DNA of 64,000 bases from Ariolimax columbianus (GCA_036924085.1 JAVGWX010000019.1:15848696-15912695); one strand, 5' to 3'; shown: positions 30,960-43,073, counted from the first letter of the stretch. The notes: a model not told the origin generated them from the letters alone. A program made the numbers and translations.

Positions 30960-31253
30960 ATACTAGAGGAGGGATCTTAGTTCTTAGTTCGACCAGTTCT
31001 TCATCAAGGAGTTGTCACCCTTGAGAGGGCCTCAACTCAGGATCCATCGTTTCTGTCACTGGTGCGTGTCGTCCAGTGTGATAGTAGTCTGTCTGTTGTG
31101 GGTTCGTGAATGTTGTATTTTTCTAATGAATCTTGCCAGTGAGTTGGGGGCCGACCCCGAGGTCTCTTTTTGTCACGCAGTTACCACATGGTGGTTATGG
31201 TACTCCATCTTTCATCTTGTCTTCTTGATATATGACCAACCCAGTGGTGTTTA
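30960..31253 (-). pseudogene. LINE C-terminal fragment
   Basis: Minus strand: WVGHISRRQDERW, then KKRPRGRPPTHWQDSL, a typical post-RT LINE tail (GHI-RR-D-RW ... RPRGRPxTRW). Different family from the APE fragment beyond the hairpin. Confidence 0.6.
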
Positions 31254-31343
31254 GAATGGTTGATGTACTGTAGGACATCCTTGACGTGTGACATCCAGAG
31301 AATGTCACACATCAAGGATGTCCTACAGTATGTTAACCATTCG
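31254..31343. repeat. Inverted repeat (about 40-bp arms, 7-nt loop)
   Basis: ACTGTAGGACATCCTTGA on the left arm and its complement TCAAGGATGTCCTACAGT on the right, continuing to GTGTGACAT / ATGTCACAC around the loop CCAGAGA. Only a few mismatches in the outer arms. Confidence 0.93.
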
Positions 31344-31344
31344 A

Positions 31345-31760
31345 GAGGAGAGATCTTGTGACAATAATTATATCCAGCTGATGTCAGTGCCTTGATTGTG
31401 GGTGCATCCATGATACCTTTAATGCTGGTGTTTTGTCTGAATATAAAGGTTGGTTACACAGAGGTCTTGGTAGACATGGTAGAGCCATTGGTCATTTCCA
31501 ATAATTTTTTATAACCCCAAACTTGCCAAGATATGAAGTCGATGAGCTGTGATCAGCACACACTCTAGCTTTGAAGTCACCTAGTAGAACAAGCTGTTCT
31601 TGACTATGAATACTTCTAATGATTGATAATAAACCATCAGAGAACTCATCTTTGACTTCAGGTGTAGAGCACAAGGTAGCAAGGTAGGCGGTGCATATGC
31701 CCTGACAAAGGTGACAAGACCTACTGTGGTATTGAGATGAAGTGTAAGCAGGCGCTCTGA
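31345..31760 (-). pseudogene. LINE-E APE endonuclease fragment, reverse
   Basis: Minus strand: TPEVKDEFSDGLLSIIRSIH, QEQLVLLGDFKARVCADHSS, LGKFGVIK, then CVTNLYIQTKHQH. GDFxARV is the APE motif (normally GDFNARVG; here Asn is Lys). It is oriented opposite to the RT segment of the same family at 32385. Confidence 0.75.
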
Positions 31761-31778
31761 ACCATTTTCACCTGATTC

Positions 31779-32107
31779 TTCTTCTTCGTACGCTGTCAGA
31801 CGTCAACCTGTATTTTTTCCAAAAAAAAGCAGCAGTCATCCTGAGGCTGTCGACACTGCCATAGAGCTTGTCTAGTGTTGCCACTGGTGATGGCCACATC
31901 TGCTTTCTCTGATCCTCGTATGTCGGGCAGTTTTGCAGCAAATGTTCAGCGGTCATTTTCCCGGTACCACACGAGCATTCGTCAGTGCCACATATCTTCA
32001 ATTTATTGAATAGGTGGTACCTCAGTCTATTGTGGCCAGTGCGAAGTCTGAAGACCATGACCTGCTCTCTTCTGTTCAACTGGTAATAGGCATCGTTTTT
32101 TTGTGTA
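31779..32107 (-). mobile_element. LINE-N, 5'-truncated insertion
   Basis: The minus strand encodes DAYYQLNRREQVMVFRLRTG, NRLRYHLFNKLKICGTDEC and AEHLLQNCPTYEDQ. Flanked by TCACCTGATTC at 31768-31778 and 32108-32118. The open frame of about 120 codons is nearly intact, suggesting a fairly young insertion. Confidence 0.92.
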
Positions 32108-32384
32108 TCACCTGATTCAACCATATGCATTAGAAACCTTTTCACCGCAAAGTCTACACCATACTATCTCTTTTCATTGCTGTCTTTCCCTTGCCAGTAG
32201 AATATGTAGTCTTTCGCATTCATTGATTCCAATCCCGATAACCAGGTTTCTTGAAGTGCTAAAATGCCAACATCCAGGCCTTTTCAGTTCATCACTAATT
32301 CAACGTGAGGAAGCTCAATATGGCACCACTGTTATAGAGACCTGGCAACATCTCTGAAATGCCATCCATCAGCACCGCATTTAT

Positions 32385-33475
32385 TACCTTTGAAAGAAAA
32401 ACTGTTATATCACTGGTTTGAAGTGAAAGTGAAGGACATGACACGCATCACTGAGGACAAGCAATCTCCAAATGAAGGTACTCTGCACATCTTCAAGTCC
32501 ACTAGAAGTCAGGTGCAACAAACAGCTCGTTGCTGTGCAAATGAGTATTGGCTACAGCTCAGTGAAAACATCCAGACTCAGCACAAACAGGTAAAATCAA
32601 ATAAATTATACGATGACATAAAGAAAGCCAATGGTCCAGCAAGTAGGAAAACTGCACCACTCAAATTCATTCCTGGCGAGAAAATAACAGTTAAAGTAAA
32701 GGAGTTGGAGCAATGGGTCGAGCACTACTATGAGCTCTACTCGTGTGGCAATATAGTCATTCCCACAACCATTGACGCTGTCAAAAGCAATCCCAGTATA
32801 GACGAGCTGGACATCAAACCATCTATAGAAGATCTGAATAAAGCTATTGACAGCTTGGTCACAGACAAAGCACCATGCTATGACAGGATTCCACCTTATT
32901 TGATCAAACGCCGCAAGAATACATCTTGCAACCGCTGTATATGACATTATGCCAGTGCTGAAAAGAGATCACAATACCCCAAGCTAGGAGAGATGTTCAG
33001 ATTGTAACATTATACAAAAACAAAGGTAATGGAAGTGGCTGTAATAACTACCAAGGTGTCTCTCTCTGCTTAGTGTTATACTTCGCCAGAGTAATTTTAC
33101 TACGGCTGCAAAAAATTGGACGAGTGTGTATCTGGAGTCACAGTATTGGATACAGATCTAAAAGATCAACAGGATTTTCTGTCTTCTGCAACTTCAGGAA
33201 AAGTTCCGCAAGCAAAATCAGCCCTTTTATTACGCCTTCGTTCGCCTAATAAAGGCAATTGATTTGGTTAATAGAGATGGACTCTTCAAAATTCTCTCTA
33301 AAATAGACTGCCAAAGCAAACTGCCACGACTAATAATATCTTTCCATGTGAAGGCACGAAAGGAACAATCCAATTTGGTGGTAGCATATCACAACCATTT
33401 GGCCTACCACATCTTCAAATGTGGTCACAGACACAGCCATTTGACACGGCGGGACCTGCTCTCCTAAGCGCATTA
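32385..33475 (+). pseudogene. LINE-E linker and RT N-terminal half
   Basis: The forward frame reads VQQTARCCANEYWLQLSENI, LYDDIKKANGP, KTAPLKFIPGEKI, WVEHYYELY, AIDSLVTDKAPCYDRIPPYL, then after frameshifts IVTLYKNKGNGSGCNNYQGV, RLQKIGRVC, and AIDLVNRDGLFKILSKIDCQ. These are RT motifs 0 to 2a of the LINE-E family; the FADD palm and the C-terminus are missing. Dead. Confidence 0.82.
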
Positions 33476-33642
33476 TTGTATGTACTTTACACATTCCCTT
33501 GGGAGGCAGTGACAATAGGTTGAGAATCCCTGCAGTAAAATGATCCTGGGAGAAGTAGATCTGATTAATAATTGTATAAGAGGGAGCTGTTATAAAAAGC
33601 CCTACTAGACAATTATTCAATAAATAATCAAGTTCATGATCA

Positions 33643-34200
<558 letters not shown>

Positions 34201-34204
34201 GTAA

Positions 34205-34480
34205 GTAAAGTAAAGTAAAGTATCCCATAGCATTACTGCCGTAGGGGTGTGAGGTGTTAGCGATCTCACATTTCAAAGGCTCGGCTATATGAGGGCGGTA
34301 GCCATCTCCTCTCCCTCGCCGCTTTTACTTCCCGGACTGAACCGGTACCCATTTAATGCTGGGTCGACCCGGGAGCCATTGCGGTCTGAAAAAAACATTT
34401 CCGCCTCAACTGGGGAATGAACCCAGAACCACTCAGATGCGAAGCCAGCGCGCTAACTACTGCGCTGCGCGGCTCCACAT
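34205..34480 (-). mobile_element. SINE-b, full-length copy
   Basis: Reverse complement of the 14548 copy with few differences. It has a repeated AAGTAAAGTAAAGTAAAG tail (the TTTAC-type tail on its own strand) and ends at GCGCTGCGCGGCTCC (head). Confidence 0.93.
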
Positions 34481-35403
34481 CACAAGTAGCTTCAAACAAA
34501 CAACATTACTCATTAAGTCTAAATAGATTCCTTCAGTCAACACAGCAATGAGGTTAAACTCTATCAGTCGTTCATGAATTCATTCATAGGCTTCTCAGAC
34601 TGCAGACCATGCACACGGCACCCTCTGAGTAGCCTTTCAGGGCGCAAGCCTGCTCGCTGAATATGGAGACCTAGGGCTGCCCAAACTGCAGGATCCCCCT
34701 CTCTGCCTCGCTGTTGTAATCTAAAGGAATGCAAAGCATGACAATTTGGCAGCTCAGCTGCAGGAGCTGCCAGAATGAGTTCGCAATTTTGAAACCATTC
34801 GCCTTAGGTGCTACCACTCCGGATTTTCTGTCTGGGTTTACTCCCGCAGCCCTACCCTTTCACGAGGTTTCTACAAGGCAGTGGAGTCATTGCCTGCAGA
34901 TGCTTGCTAGTTACTCAAGACATCCGATGATACTCTCATCGTCCCAAGACTAGCCAGCACTCTAGGATTTGTGAGTTTAAATTCGGAGTTCCTCCTCTCC
35001 TAGGTGAACTGCTTGAACAGGCTGACAAACTTCATCTACCCAGGTTTAGAGTCAGAGTGTACCTTCTCTTAGATTGGCTGCCAACCAATGCTAATGAGCC
35101 TAATCTGCCTGCCCAATTATACCACCCGAAACTCGGTCGCTGAAAGAAACAGGGGGAACTCTCATGAAGGTGCTGCTGAAGACACAATAGTGTAGGAGAG
35201 GCCATTAGCATGGAAACTCCTGAACGGCAAGCCGAACAGTGAATCCAGCAGCGATCTCTACACCTGGAAAGGAGAGGCTATATCAGACGCTTCACTTTCC
35301 TTTAACGAGCGGGACGTCCAGCCCAGACCTCGTAACCCCCCACTATAGTAATAGGTTAATGGGTCCTAACTCAATCCATGATCCACTCTTTGCAGATGAC
35401 CGA
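34481..35403. other. Unassigned; possible unnamed dispersed repeat
   Basis: GC-richer than its surroundings with no open frame over 90 codons. It has the look of an old repeat but has no second copy in this window. Confidence 0.35.
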
Positions 35404-35415
35404 AGCCCAATATAC

Positions 35416-35562
35416 TTCTTCTTCTTCGTACGCTGCCAGACGTCAACCTGTATTTGTTCGAAGAAAGCAGCGGTCATCCTGAGGCTGTCGACACTGCCTT
35501 AAAGCTTGTCTAGTGTTGCTACTGGTGATGGCTACATGTGCTTTCTCTGGTCCTCGTATATC
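35416..35562 (-). mobile_element. LINE-N, 147-bp 5'-truncated insertion
   Basis: Contains the LINE-N 3' end only (TTCTTCTTCGTACGCTGCCAG to GGTCCTCGTATATC). Flanked by the 12-bp duplication AGCCCAATATAC (35404-35415 and 35563-35574). Confidence 0.92.
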
Positions 35563-35599
35563 AGCCCAATATACAAAGATGAAGATAAACTTCAAAATC

Positions 35600-35745
35600 A
35601 AATGAAGGTGTTTTGCACAAAATCATATGAAGGAGTTTTGCACAAAATCATATGAAGGTGTTTTGCACAAAATCATATGAAGGTGTTTTGCACAAAATCA
35701 TATGAAGGTGTTTTGCACAAAATCATATGAAGGTGTTTTGCAGTC
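35600..35745. repeat. 25-bp minisatellite, about 6 units
   Basis: Unit AAAATCATATGAAGGTGTTT then TGCAC. Units are nearly identical. Confidence 0.95.
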
Positions 35746-36149
35746 TGTGAAAGATTAATATGGAGATTAGCACATGAAAGACAGGTGCGTCGAGGATTAG
35801 CAAATCACCAGAGCTACTTAACATAATGTAACAAATTTCAACCTCGGCAGGCACAGAACTTCCAATATCTGAGAAGAATTTTTACAGCTGATGGGAAAGC
35901 TTCATGAGAAATAGAAACTAGAAACTTGGTGTAAAAAAAAACTTTGCTGTGATATATCAATTGTCACTACTGCTTAAACATCTGAACATCAGCTTGTCTA
36001 CTAAACAACTGATAAACAGCATATTGATATAAACTGTGCTACCAGTGTCAAACTTGGACACAGGAGAGGAAAGTTTCAACATGTGGAATGAAATGTCTTC
36101 AAAAGGTCATCAGTGTTACCAAGTGAGATGGGGAACTAAGACGCTAGTC

Positions 36150-36500
36150 TAGTCAGGCACAACATACTGACCAGGACGTCCTGTCAGGCACAACATACTG
36201 ACCAGGACATCATGTCAGGCACAATACACTGACCAAGACCACAATCTTTCTTCCATGTAGCGTTCCCTGAAAACAGGCTGTTTTAATGGCAGCCTGGCCG
36301 ATGAGATGTGAATTGATGTGTTGACTGTAGTAGTGAGCATGACACAACCCGCATAGTACAACTGCCTGGTGGGCCGCGGTCCACCTGCATCAGCATGCTC
36401 GGGATGTGAAGAAAGCTACTACAACCCATCATTTAACATCCTTTTCAGGGTGCACAAAAGAGTAAACTTACTCATTGTGAGCATTAAACAACAACCAAGT
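36150..36500 (+). mobile_element. B-family element with a short array
   Basis: Three degenerate ~31-bp units (GTCAGGCACAACATACTGAC) are followed by CCAAGACC, CCTGAAAACAGGCTG, GGCAGCCTGGCCGATGAG, GCATGCTCGGGATGTGAAGA and CTCATTGTGAGCATTAAAC, with a CAACAACC tail. Confidence 0.83.
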
Positions 36501-37185
36501 GAGATAGAATATGAAATGAGACCACTAGACATTTGGTAGAAACTTGTCTTGTGTTGAATACATTAACAGAAGAAACAAATCATAGTTTGGTCACCTCATG
36601 AGAATGATCAACTCTCTGTGTTCGCTTACAACACAGGACAATCTGGCCACAGGACAGTAGGGAGGCTACGTGACAGATGAATATCTGACATACAAGTAAT
36701 CCTACAATGATACGGGCTTTCAATAACAGAAACAACACACTTAGCCCAGGAAAGACGACTTAAGCTATACAGGACACAAGTGGATAGACACTGAACTGAA
36801 TAATAGTTTGGCTTTTTTATAGAACAGAAATGTATGAACCAATTAAAGCATATAATGTGACATCAACTTTATCAAATGGTGACATTTATTGCAGGTATCT
36901 TTAAAGGTTGTGTTGATCCATGTTGAAACTTGAGATAGCCAATGCTGCTGTGGATTCCTGTCGCCTTCCACTAGCCTTTAGTAACTCAATACCTCATCTG
37001 CAAGACAGCAGGCGGTTTGAGTTATGAGTTTGGTTTCTAGGCTCATGACTCTCATCTACCTGGGTTTCCTCCATCCATTGATGCGTTAGTATCTGTTTGC
37101 TGTACGAGCTTTGTTGATTAGACAAAGAGAAGGTTAGTAGACAAGCAGAGGACAGGTTGTAAATCATTTAACTCATGATTGGGGT
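36501..37185. other. No recognised feature
   Basis: AT-rich, no gene or repeat family recognised. Confidence 0.4.
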
Positions 37186-37189
37186 TTGG

Positions 37190-37310
37190 GTTGGTGACAG
37201 CATGGACACAGGTGACAATCAACAACAGAATTGGTAAACGACACATGTGATAGAAGTGGATGGAGGTCCACGATCGCCAACACCAACCGGCAGGGCACCT
37301 GATGATGATT
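37190..37310 (+). pseudogene. LINE-H 3' tip
   Basis: GTAAACGACACATGTGATAG and GTGGATGGAGGTCCACGATC parallel the C-terminal end of the LINE fragment at 41815-41885 (translated VNDTCDRSGWR). Truncated. Confidence 0.55.
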
Positions 37311-37479
37311 ACTAAAGAGACTCAAAAGTGGTCCGACCCTGTGACGCACATATAATTCCAGATCAGATAAGCAGCCCACTTTTAAAATGTCAAAATGAAG
37401 TGAACTGTTTACGGAGTTGACAAAATGGACCTCACAGCCAAAGGGTTAGCCATAGGTTTGATCGCTGCATTGGTATACA

Positions 37480-37680
37480 ATCTTCATCTTCTTTACCCTT
37501 ATCATCTTAGGATGTATAGGCTGTCAAACTAATCCTCCTCAAGCACTCTCCTATGCTAATTTTCCAAATCATTCTAGCTTCTCCCCATTTCTCTTGTATC
37601 TGCATCTATGTCTCGACACCATGTGTTCTTTTGCCCTTCCTTTGCTTCTTTTCCCGTGGGGGTTCCACAACAGAGATTAC
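37480..37680 (-). pseudogene. LINE-G C-terminal fragment
   Basis: Minus strand, mixed frames: REKKQRKGKRTHGVET, DADTREMGRSWNDLEN and RRVLEED resemble the GKRKRGRPxxTWRRDxEADxxxxGxxWxxLE tail. Frameshifts. Confidence 0.55.
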
Positions 37681-37754
37681 CTTGTATTCGACCTACTGGG
37701 TGGGGGAAGAAAAGCCTCAGTTTGATAATCAAATTGTACACGGAGAGGAATAAG

Positions 37755-37990
37755 AAACCGTGGTAGCTTAATGGTTAGTGGACTGGCTACCCAGTGGTCT
37801 AGGTTCAATTCCCAATTGATGCAGAATATTTTTTTTATCGTACAACAACTCTGGGGTTGACCCATCCTAAAACATTGAGCACCAGGACAAGCCTAGAAAG
37901 TAAAGACGGACGATGTGATGATGACCACGTCTCCCCCTAGTACACCATTGGCCAAGAAAATATGGGCCTAACCTGATTTTCTCAATATGC
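37755..37990 (+). mobile_element. SINE-b-like copy, divergent
   Basis: GTGGTAGCTTAATGGTTAG (A-box-like), TAGGTTCAATTCCCAATTG (B-box-like), GGGGTTGACCCATCC and AGAAAGTAAAGACGG in SINE-b order. Confidence 0.65.
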
Positions 37991-38044
37991 CACATAAACA
38001 GGATCTTTTATGGAGATGGATAGGAGAGATCCTCCTATGTACAG

Positions 38045-38405
38045 TTATCCTTGTTGTTCTTCGTTTGTTCTCAATCTCCCGCTAACAAGTCCTGTTAAGT
38101 GCTTTGCAAGTAGCAGGATGTTGTCAGGAGAATGGAATGCGTTATGTTGCTAGTTTACAGCTTGACTGCAATATTTGCACCATTCAGTCCGATACATCTG
38201 TCTTCAGCAGGCATGTTCGAGTACCGGATAGCCTTCCCTCTTCGATCCCTTCTCCTTAGCCAGTCTGCCCTGTTGCAGCCTGTTATCCAGGATCACCGTA
38301 TGGAGGTGTAGAAAGGGGTCTTGGCAGTTCTGGTTCACTGGCCCTGACAGTAGCAGTCAGCTTTGGGGCGCTAACCGTCGCAGCTCATGCACTGCTCAGC
38401 ATCTT
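38045..38405 (-). mobile_element. C-family element, nearly complete single-unit copy
   Basis: On the plus strand all C blocks occur once: TTCTCAATCTCCCGCTAAC, GTTTACAGCTTGACTGC, CATCTGTCTTCAGCAGGC, CTTAGCCAGTCTGCC, AGCCTGTTATCCAGGATC, GGTCTTGGCAGTTCTGG, GCTCATGCACTGCTCAGC. This copy gives the unexpanded layout of C. Confidence 0.88.
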
Positions 38406-38489
38406 GACACCATGTGCAGTTATGAACATTTTACACTGAAAAAAATCATAAACATTGAGTTTCCACTACACTCATCTAGCTCTCTACAG

Positions 38490-38620
38490 CCATCTCTCCC
38501 CTGAGCGGATGCAAAATAAGAAACAAATGACGAGCAGTGCAATCTGATCACCAGTAGTAGTCCATTGCTGTGGCATACCAAGAAATGAGAGAGCAGACAA
38601 GTTAGAACAAGCAACACGCG
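38490..38620 (+). pseudogene. RNase H fragment of a LINE
   Basis: Forward frame SPVVVHCCGIPRNERADKLE is the C-terminal RNase H motif (W-x-P-x-H-C-G-I-x-x-N-E-x-A-D). About 35 codons remain; the family is not determined. Confidence 0.6.
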
Positions 38621-38689
38621 AACTTCTTTTTTCTACCTCTTTTGCATTTGTTATGAAAAGGATCGTGTGACAATGTGTACTGTTAGTCT

Positions 38690-38900
38690 GCGATAGCTGC
38701 GCCGTTACATTCGGTTTGAATACGGTAGTTTACTTAGACCGGATTTGCCTTCCTATTTCGATTTCTATTCTCTCGGCCAATCTGCATGGGTGCAGTCTGT
38801 TTCAGTTGCCACCAGTTTTTCCAGACTGGCGCAGCGTATTCAGCTATGGAAAAACATAAGGCACGTGCAGTTGTGCCGGTCAGATTTTTTGTGACGCTGG
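38690..38900 (-). mobile_element. C-like element, divergent subfamily
   Basis: TTCGGTTTGAATACGG, ACCGGATTTGCCTTCC, TATTCTCTCGGCCAATCTGC and GTGCAGTCTGTTTCAG parallel the divergent C copy at 11590 rather than the main family. Confidence 0.55.
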
Positions 38901-39044
38901 ATACGTGTGATCCATGAGTCGAAGGATCCAGTACAATAATTATATTAGATAACAGAGAATTGTCTATTTGTACAAATTAGGATGGCATGGTCCTATTTCT
39001 GGCCCTCCAAAATTGAATGGTTACGACTTCAACCACAGCTGCCG

Positions 39045-39270
39045 TTGCAACTGTTACTAATGTCGGAGTCAGGGGACTGACCAAGACCCCACCTCACGTC
39101 CATGCTGTGCACTTGAATGCAGGTTATATTGCAGCAGGTGGCCAATGAAATGGGGATCAGCATTCTAATCTTCGTAGTGTTGACACTACTAAGAAGCCTT
39201 GCATTGCACTACAGGTCTACCGTCTTCAGTACACCACAAGATGTAAGAAGATCCACTGCGAACTTGCTAC
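39045..39270 (+). mobile_element. A-family element, no array
   Basis: GACCAAGACCCCACCTCACG, GTTATATTGCAGCAGG, GGGGATCAGCATTCTAATC, AGAAGCCTTGCATTGCACTAC, CAGTACACCACAAGATG. Core and 3' half of A. Confidence 0.72.
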
Positions 39271-39589
39271 TAGAACACCTCAGATATGAGTCTGATTACC
39301 CTATTGGTGGAATTTTCTTTTCAAGGCCATGGTGCAGGTTTTAACTCCCATTACCAGTAGGTCCAGTTAACCCTGCTGTAAATTGGAACCTGTCTTTCAG
39401 TTAGGGACAGAAAGGGATGGAGAAAATGAACTGGCCACCCCCACCTCGTAAACAAATTCTAGCCTCGCACAAATGAAGTCTCAACACTCATCCTTGACAG
39501 CAGTGTCGGTTAAGGGACTTCTGTTACCATTTCAACTTCAAAAATAACAATAACAACAATGACTACTTCAGCACTTTCTCTTTCAGCTC

Positions 39590-40130
39590 TTGGTTTTCTT
39601 CATTGCAGCACAACGATTCTCTGTTTATGAGAGACTTCGATCTCTTTGTCCATATTACCTTGGAATACATGTGCCATCAATCAATTTTCTCCAAGCAGGC
39701 CTATCCTGTGCTATTTTCTCCAATGCTTTCCAGTTTCTCCCTGTTCTCTTTATATCAGCCTCAAGGTCTCTTCTCCATGTGTTCTATGGCCATCCTTTTC
39801 TTCTCTTTCCCTGTGAGTTCCTTACTCAGGATTGCCTGGGGATACTGACTTGCGGCTTTCGCTTATTATTCTAAAGATTTATTGTTCCACCTGTGTTTGT
39901 GCTATTTACTCTCAAAAGCTTTCATTTGTAACCATGTCAGACAATCGCAGGCCCAGAATCTTTCTCGTGGATTTATTGACAAAGCGTTGTAGTCTCCTAA
40001 TATTAAGTTTAGTCATCCACCATGTTTCTGCTTCATATAAAAGGTCGGACTTCATATTGGGATTGACTTCACAAGATTTTTCATGCCCACCATATTGTTC
40101 TTGTACCCATCAGTTTTTGTAATAAGCTCA
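39590..40130 (-). pseudogene. LINE-G thumb and C-terminal region
   Basis: Minus-strand frames give AETWWMTKLNIRRLQRFVNK, STRKILGLRLSDMVTNES, then HGEE/WRRDLEADIKRTGRNW and KALEKIAQDR. This order (AETW ... RRLQxFVNKxxRxIL ... WRRDLEAD ... AQDR) is the standard C-terminal third of LINE-G. Frameshifts separate the pieces. Confidence 0.75.
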
Positions 40131-40154
40131 AGGTCGAAAAATATTACCAATGTT

Positions 40155-40270
40155 CTTCTTCTGCGTTCGTTCTCCCACTACCAAGACCTGACCAGGTCTC
40201 TGCAAGTAGCAGGATGTAGTTCGGGGAATATTATGTGTTGTGTCACTAGTTTACAGCTTGACTGCCTCCG
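40155..40270 (-). mobile_element. C-family 3' end fragment
   Basis: CGTTCGTTCTCCCACTACCA to GTTTACAGCTTGACTGC, truncated by the adjoining LINE-K piece. Confidence 0.78.
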
Positions 40271-40490
40271 GACATCATCTACCATACACAACATGGAAAT
40301 CGCTGAACAAAATCCGAACTGGTGTATCACGGTGCAAGAGGAATATGAAACGATGGGGGATACACAGATGATGACATAATACAGGACCTAGACCACCTGA
40401 TGACCTGCCCCAACCTCCAGGAAGCATGCAATAGGTGTGACATGCTGGAGACAATTGACAAGGCGATCCATGTCGCTGGATACTGAAAGC
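40270..40490 (+). pseudogene. LINE-K (Jockey-like) C-terminal fragment
   Basis: Frame pieces SGHHLPYTTWKSLNKIRTG, SRCKRNMKRWG and DHLMTCPNLQEACNRCDM match the C-terminal knuckle of Jockey-like LINEs, also seen at 49860-50110. Confidence 0.72.
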
Positions 40491-40734
40491 ATACTGTATA
40501 ATGTGGTGCTTAGACACAGAAATCAAGCAAGATAAAACACAGCATCCCTTACATAGCTCCCTGTAACTTTTGGCTATTTGCAAGGATTCAAGGTGCCCCT
40601 CAAAGAGACAAGATTTCAGGACATAGGAATAAGATGAAACACCTGGTGTAGATTTTAAAAAAAAGGACGTCCAGCAGTGAGTGCAATGCTGGGAGACGTG
40701 TGTCAACTTAGAAGAGGTCTATTTCTTCTTCTTT

Positions 40735-41020
40735 GTTCGTTCTCAATCTCTCGCTACCAAACCCTGAAAGGGCTTAAGTAGCAGAATGTAGTCCAGAGAA
40801 CGGAATGCGTTGTCGTAGTTTACAGCTTGACTGCGATATTTGCACCTTTCGGTCCAACACATCCGACTTCAGCAAGCATTTTTTTTAGTACCGGGTTAGC
40901 ATTCCCTCTTCGATCCCTTCTCCTTAGCCAGTCTGCCCTGCTGCAGCCTGTTATCCAGGATCACCACGTGGAGGTGTAGAAGGGTCTTGTCAGCTATGGT
41001 TCGCTGGCCCTGACGCTAGG
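40735..41020 (-). mobile_element. C-family element copy
   Basis: TTCTTTGTTCGTTCTCAATC (GAA-type tail in reverse), then the full C order through CCTGTTATCCAGGATCACC and TATGGTTCGCTGGCCCTGAC, truncated after one array unit at GCTAGGACAAC. Confidence 0.88.
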
Positions 41021-41139
41021 ACAACATTCCTGTTACTGAATAATATATGGTAATCCGAGGAAATAAAGACTAATACTGTTTAATTCCAATGTCAAGTAAG
41101 CACATCTGCGCAAAGCAGAAACTTGGAGAACCACAAATG

Positions 41140-41510
41140 CAATACAGAGGAAACTTCAGTTGTTCATCAATAAATGTATACAGAGGATAGTCTGGCAAGA
41201 CACGGTGAGGAATGAAGACCCATGGGAAAGGAGCCAACAACAACCAGTGGAGCAGCAGATCAAACGTAGGAAATGGGGTTCAATAGGACACATGCTACCT
41301 TCAAAGACAGCCAGACAGACCATGACATGAAATCCACAGGGGAAGAGATAGAGAGGTAGACTAAGAAACACCCGGAGAAGAGAGTGTGAAAATGAACTTC
41401 TGTCCCTGGACCTCAACTGTGGATATCCAGAAAGAGCAGACCAAGACCAAATTGCTGCAGGAGGGTTGTCAATGGCCTATGCCCTGAAAGGAGAGACGGG
41501 CATTGATGAT
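41140..41510 (+). pseudogene. LINE-G C-terminal fragment
   Basis: Frame pieces FINKCIQRIVWQDTVRNED, WERSQQQPVEQQIKRRKWGS, IGHMLPSKTARQTMT and RGRLRNTRRRECENELLSLD correspond to the LINE-G tail at 53880-54200. Truncated at the 5' side. Confidence 0.78.
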
Positions 41511-41579
41511 GGTGATGAATTTTCCAAGTATGTCGCCAAAAATGGTTAAATAAGCTTGTGTATGGGGCTAGCAAGTTTT

Positions 41580-41890
41580 ACAGAAGAATGCTGCGGATCC
41601 CATGGACAGCAAAGAAGATTAATGATACAGTACTCGAGGAGCCATAAACATAAAGATAACTTACTGCAAAGATCAGAACAAGGCAGTCATCCTTTTTGGG
41701 CATGTTATAAAAAGAGGTGATTTGGAGCATGTCGGGAAATGGGAAAGAGAGACAGAGGAAGGCAGAGAGAGAGAATGTTGGACAGCCTGAGAAAATGGCA
41801 TGAGAGACAATCAATAACAGAGTTGGTAAACGACACATGTGATAGAAGCGGATGGAGGTGCATGATCACCAACGCCAACTGGCTGGGCAC
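41580..41890 (+). pseudogene. LINE-H C-terminal fragment
   Basis: RRMLRIPWTAKKINDTVLEE, GACREMGKRDRGRQRERML, DSLRKWHERQSITELVNDTC, DRSGWRCMITNANW. RRMLRIPW ... GRQR ... is a CR1-superfamily-like LINE tail. The 3' tip recurs at 37190. Confidence 0.7.
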
Positions 41891-43060
41891 ATGATGATCA
41901 TGATGGGGCTAGCAACCTCATCATCTACTGCTATTGCAACCAACACTGCAAATGTTCTGATATAGGCTTATTTCAAAGAGGTCAGCTGTAGATGTAGCCC
42001 TATGCTTTACTTGGAACAAAAAGGAAAAACCAATCAATCAATGTCTGCATTAGCATACAAGCAATCTAACTTATTAATGGCACTTGAAAACAAGGCTGCA
42101 CTTTTCCTACAGCTGTAACATTTATTTAAACATAAAATTAATTAGAAAGAAAAAGAAAAAAAGATATTCTAAGCACAGCATGCATAGCCAATGCCACTAA
42201 AGTTTGAGATGCCATAATTAAGGAAACGCAGTTGTTTACAAAGTTTTTTGGGGGCCGGCCTCTAGAACAGGTGAGAAACATATTACAAGCTGTTACCTGT
42301 AGCTTCATCATCATTAAATGTCATCTTCGTGAAGGTAAGAGTCACAACCAAGGATCTATTTTCTTTACAGCTACTCCCAAATGATGTTATTATATAATAA
42401 TAACTACAGATAATAACTTCAGATCAAGAGGAAGACCAAGAATAAAATGGAGTAATGATGTTAAAGAACACCACAGAAGAATGGACTAAAAATAATAATG
42501 GCCACACAAATCACACATGATAAGAAGACCACCTGCCTACACACAATGCCTGACAAGAATGTCTCCAAAGATAACTGATGTGAAAGCCTTTAACACCAGG
42601 CAGTCTCAGAGTAAAAGGAAGACCAAGAATAAATTACTTTGATTATGTTTAAAGAACACTACAGAGGCAAAGATTGGAAATAGCAATATTAATGCTGACA
42701 AGTATAAACCTGATACCGAGCATGAACGAAATCCTATCAACGACCAGAAGGTCTCTGTCAGGGACATAAGACAAAAACAATTGTAAAAAACTTAAAAATC
42801 ATAGAAGCAACAATAAATAAAAACTGTAGATAAACATATCTGATCACACGTCTCACAGCTCAAGACTGGATATCCAAAAGAAATATAAATTACTTGGGAG
42901 TGGCTTCACACCTCTCCTATATTCACTCAATATCTCCTCCAGTGATGTAAATATCCTACAAGATATGTGCCTCTGTTGAAAGCACCCCCTCATTTCTTGT
43001 GGCTTACAGTACTTATTCAATTCAAACACTATATTTTCCATTTGAATGTCTCTAAAATTG
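41891..43060. other. Mostly unassigned; two weak LINE traces
   Basis: Two segments (42425-42490 and 42605-42670) share AAGGAAGACCAAGAATAAA, with RGRPRIKW-like translation, suggesting a duplicated old LINE tail. Nothing else recognised. Confidence 0.35.
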
Positions 43061-43073
43061 AGATAAGTCTTAC

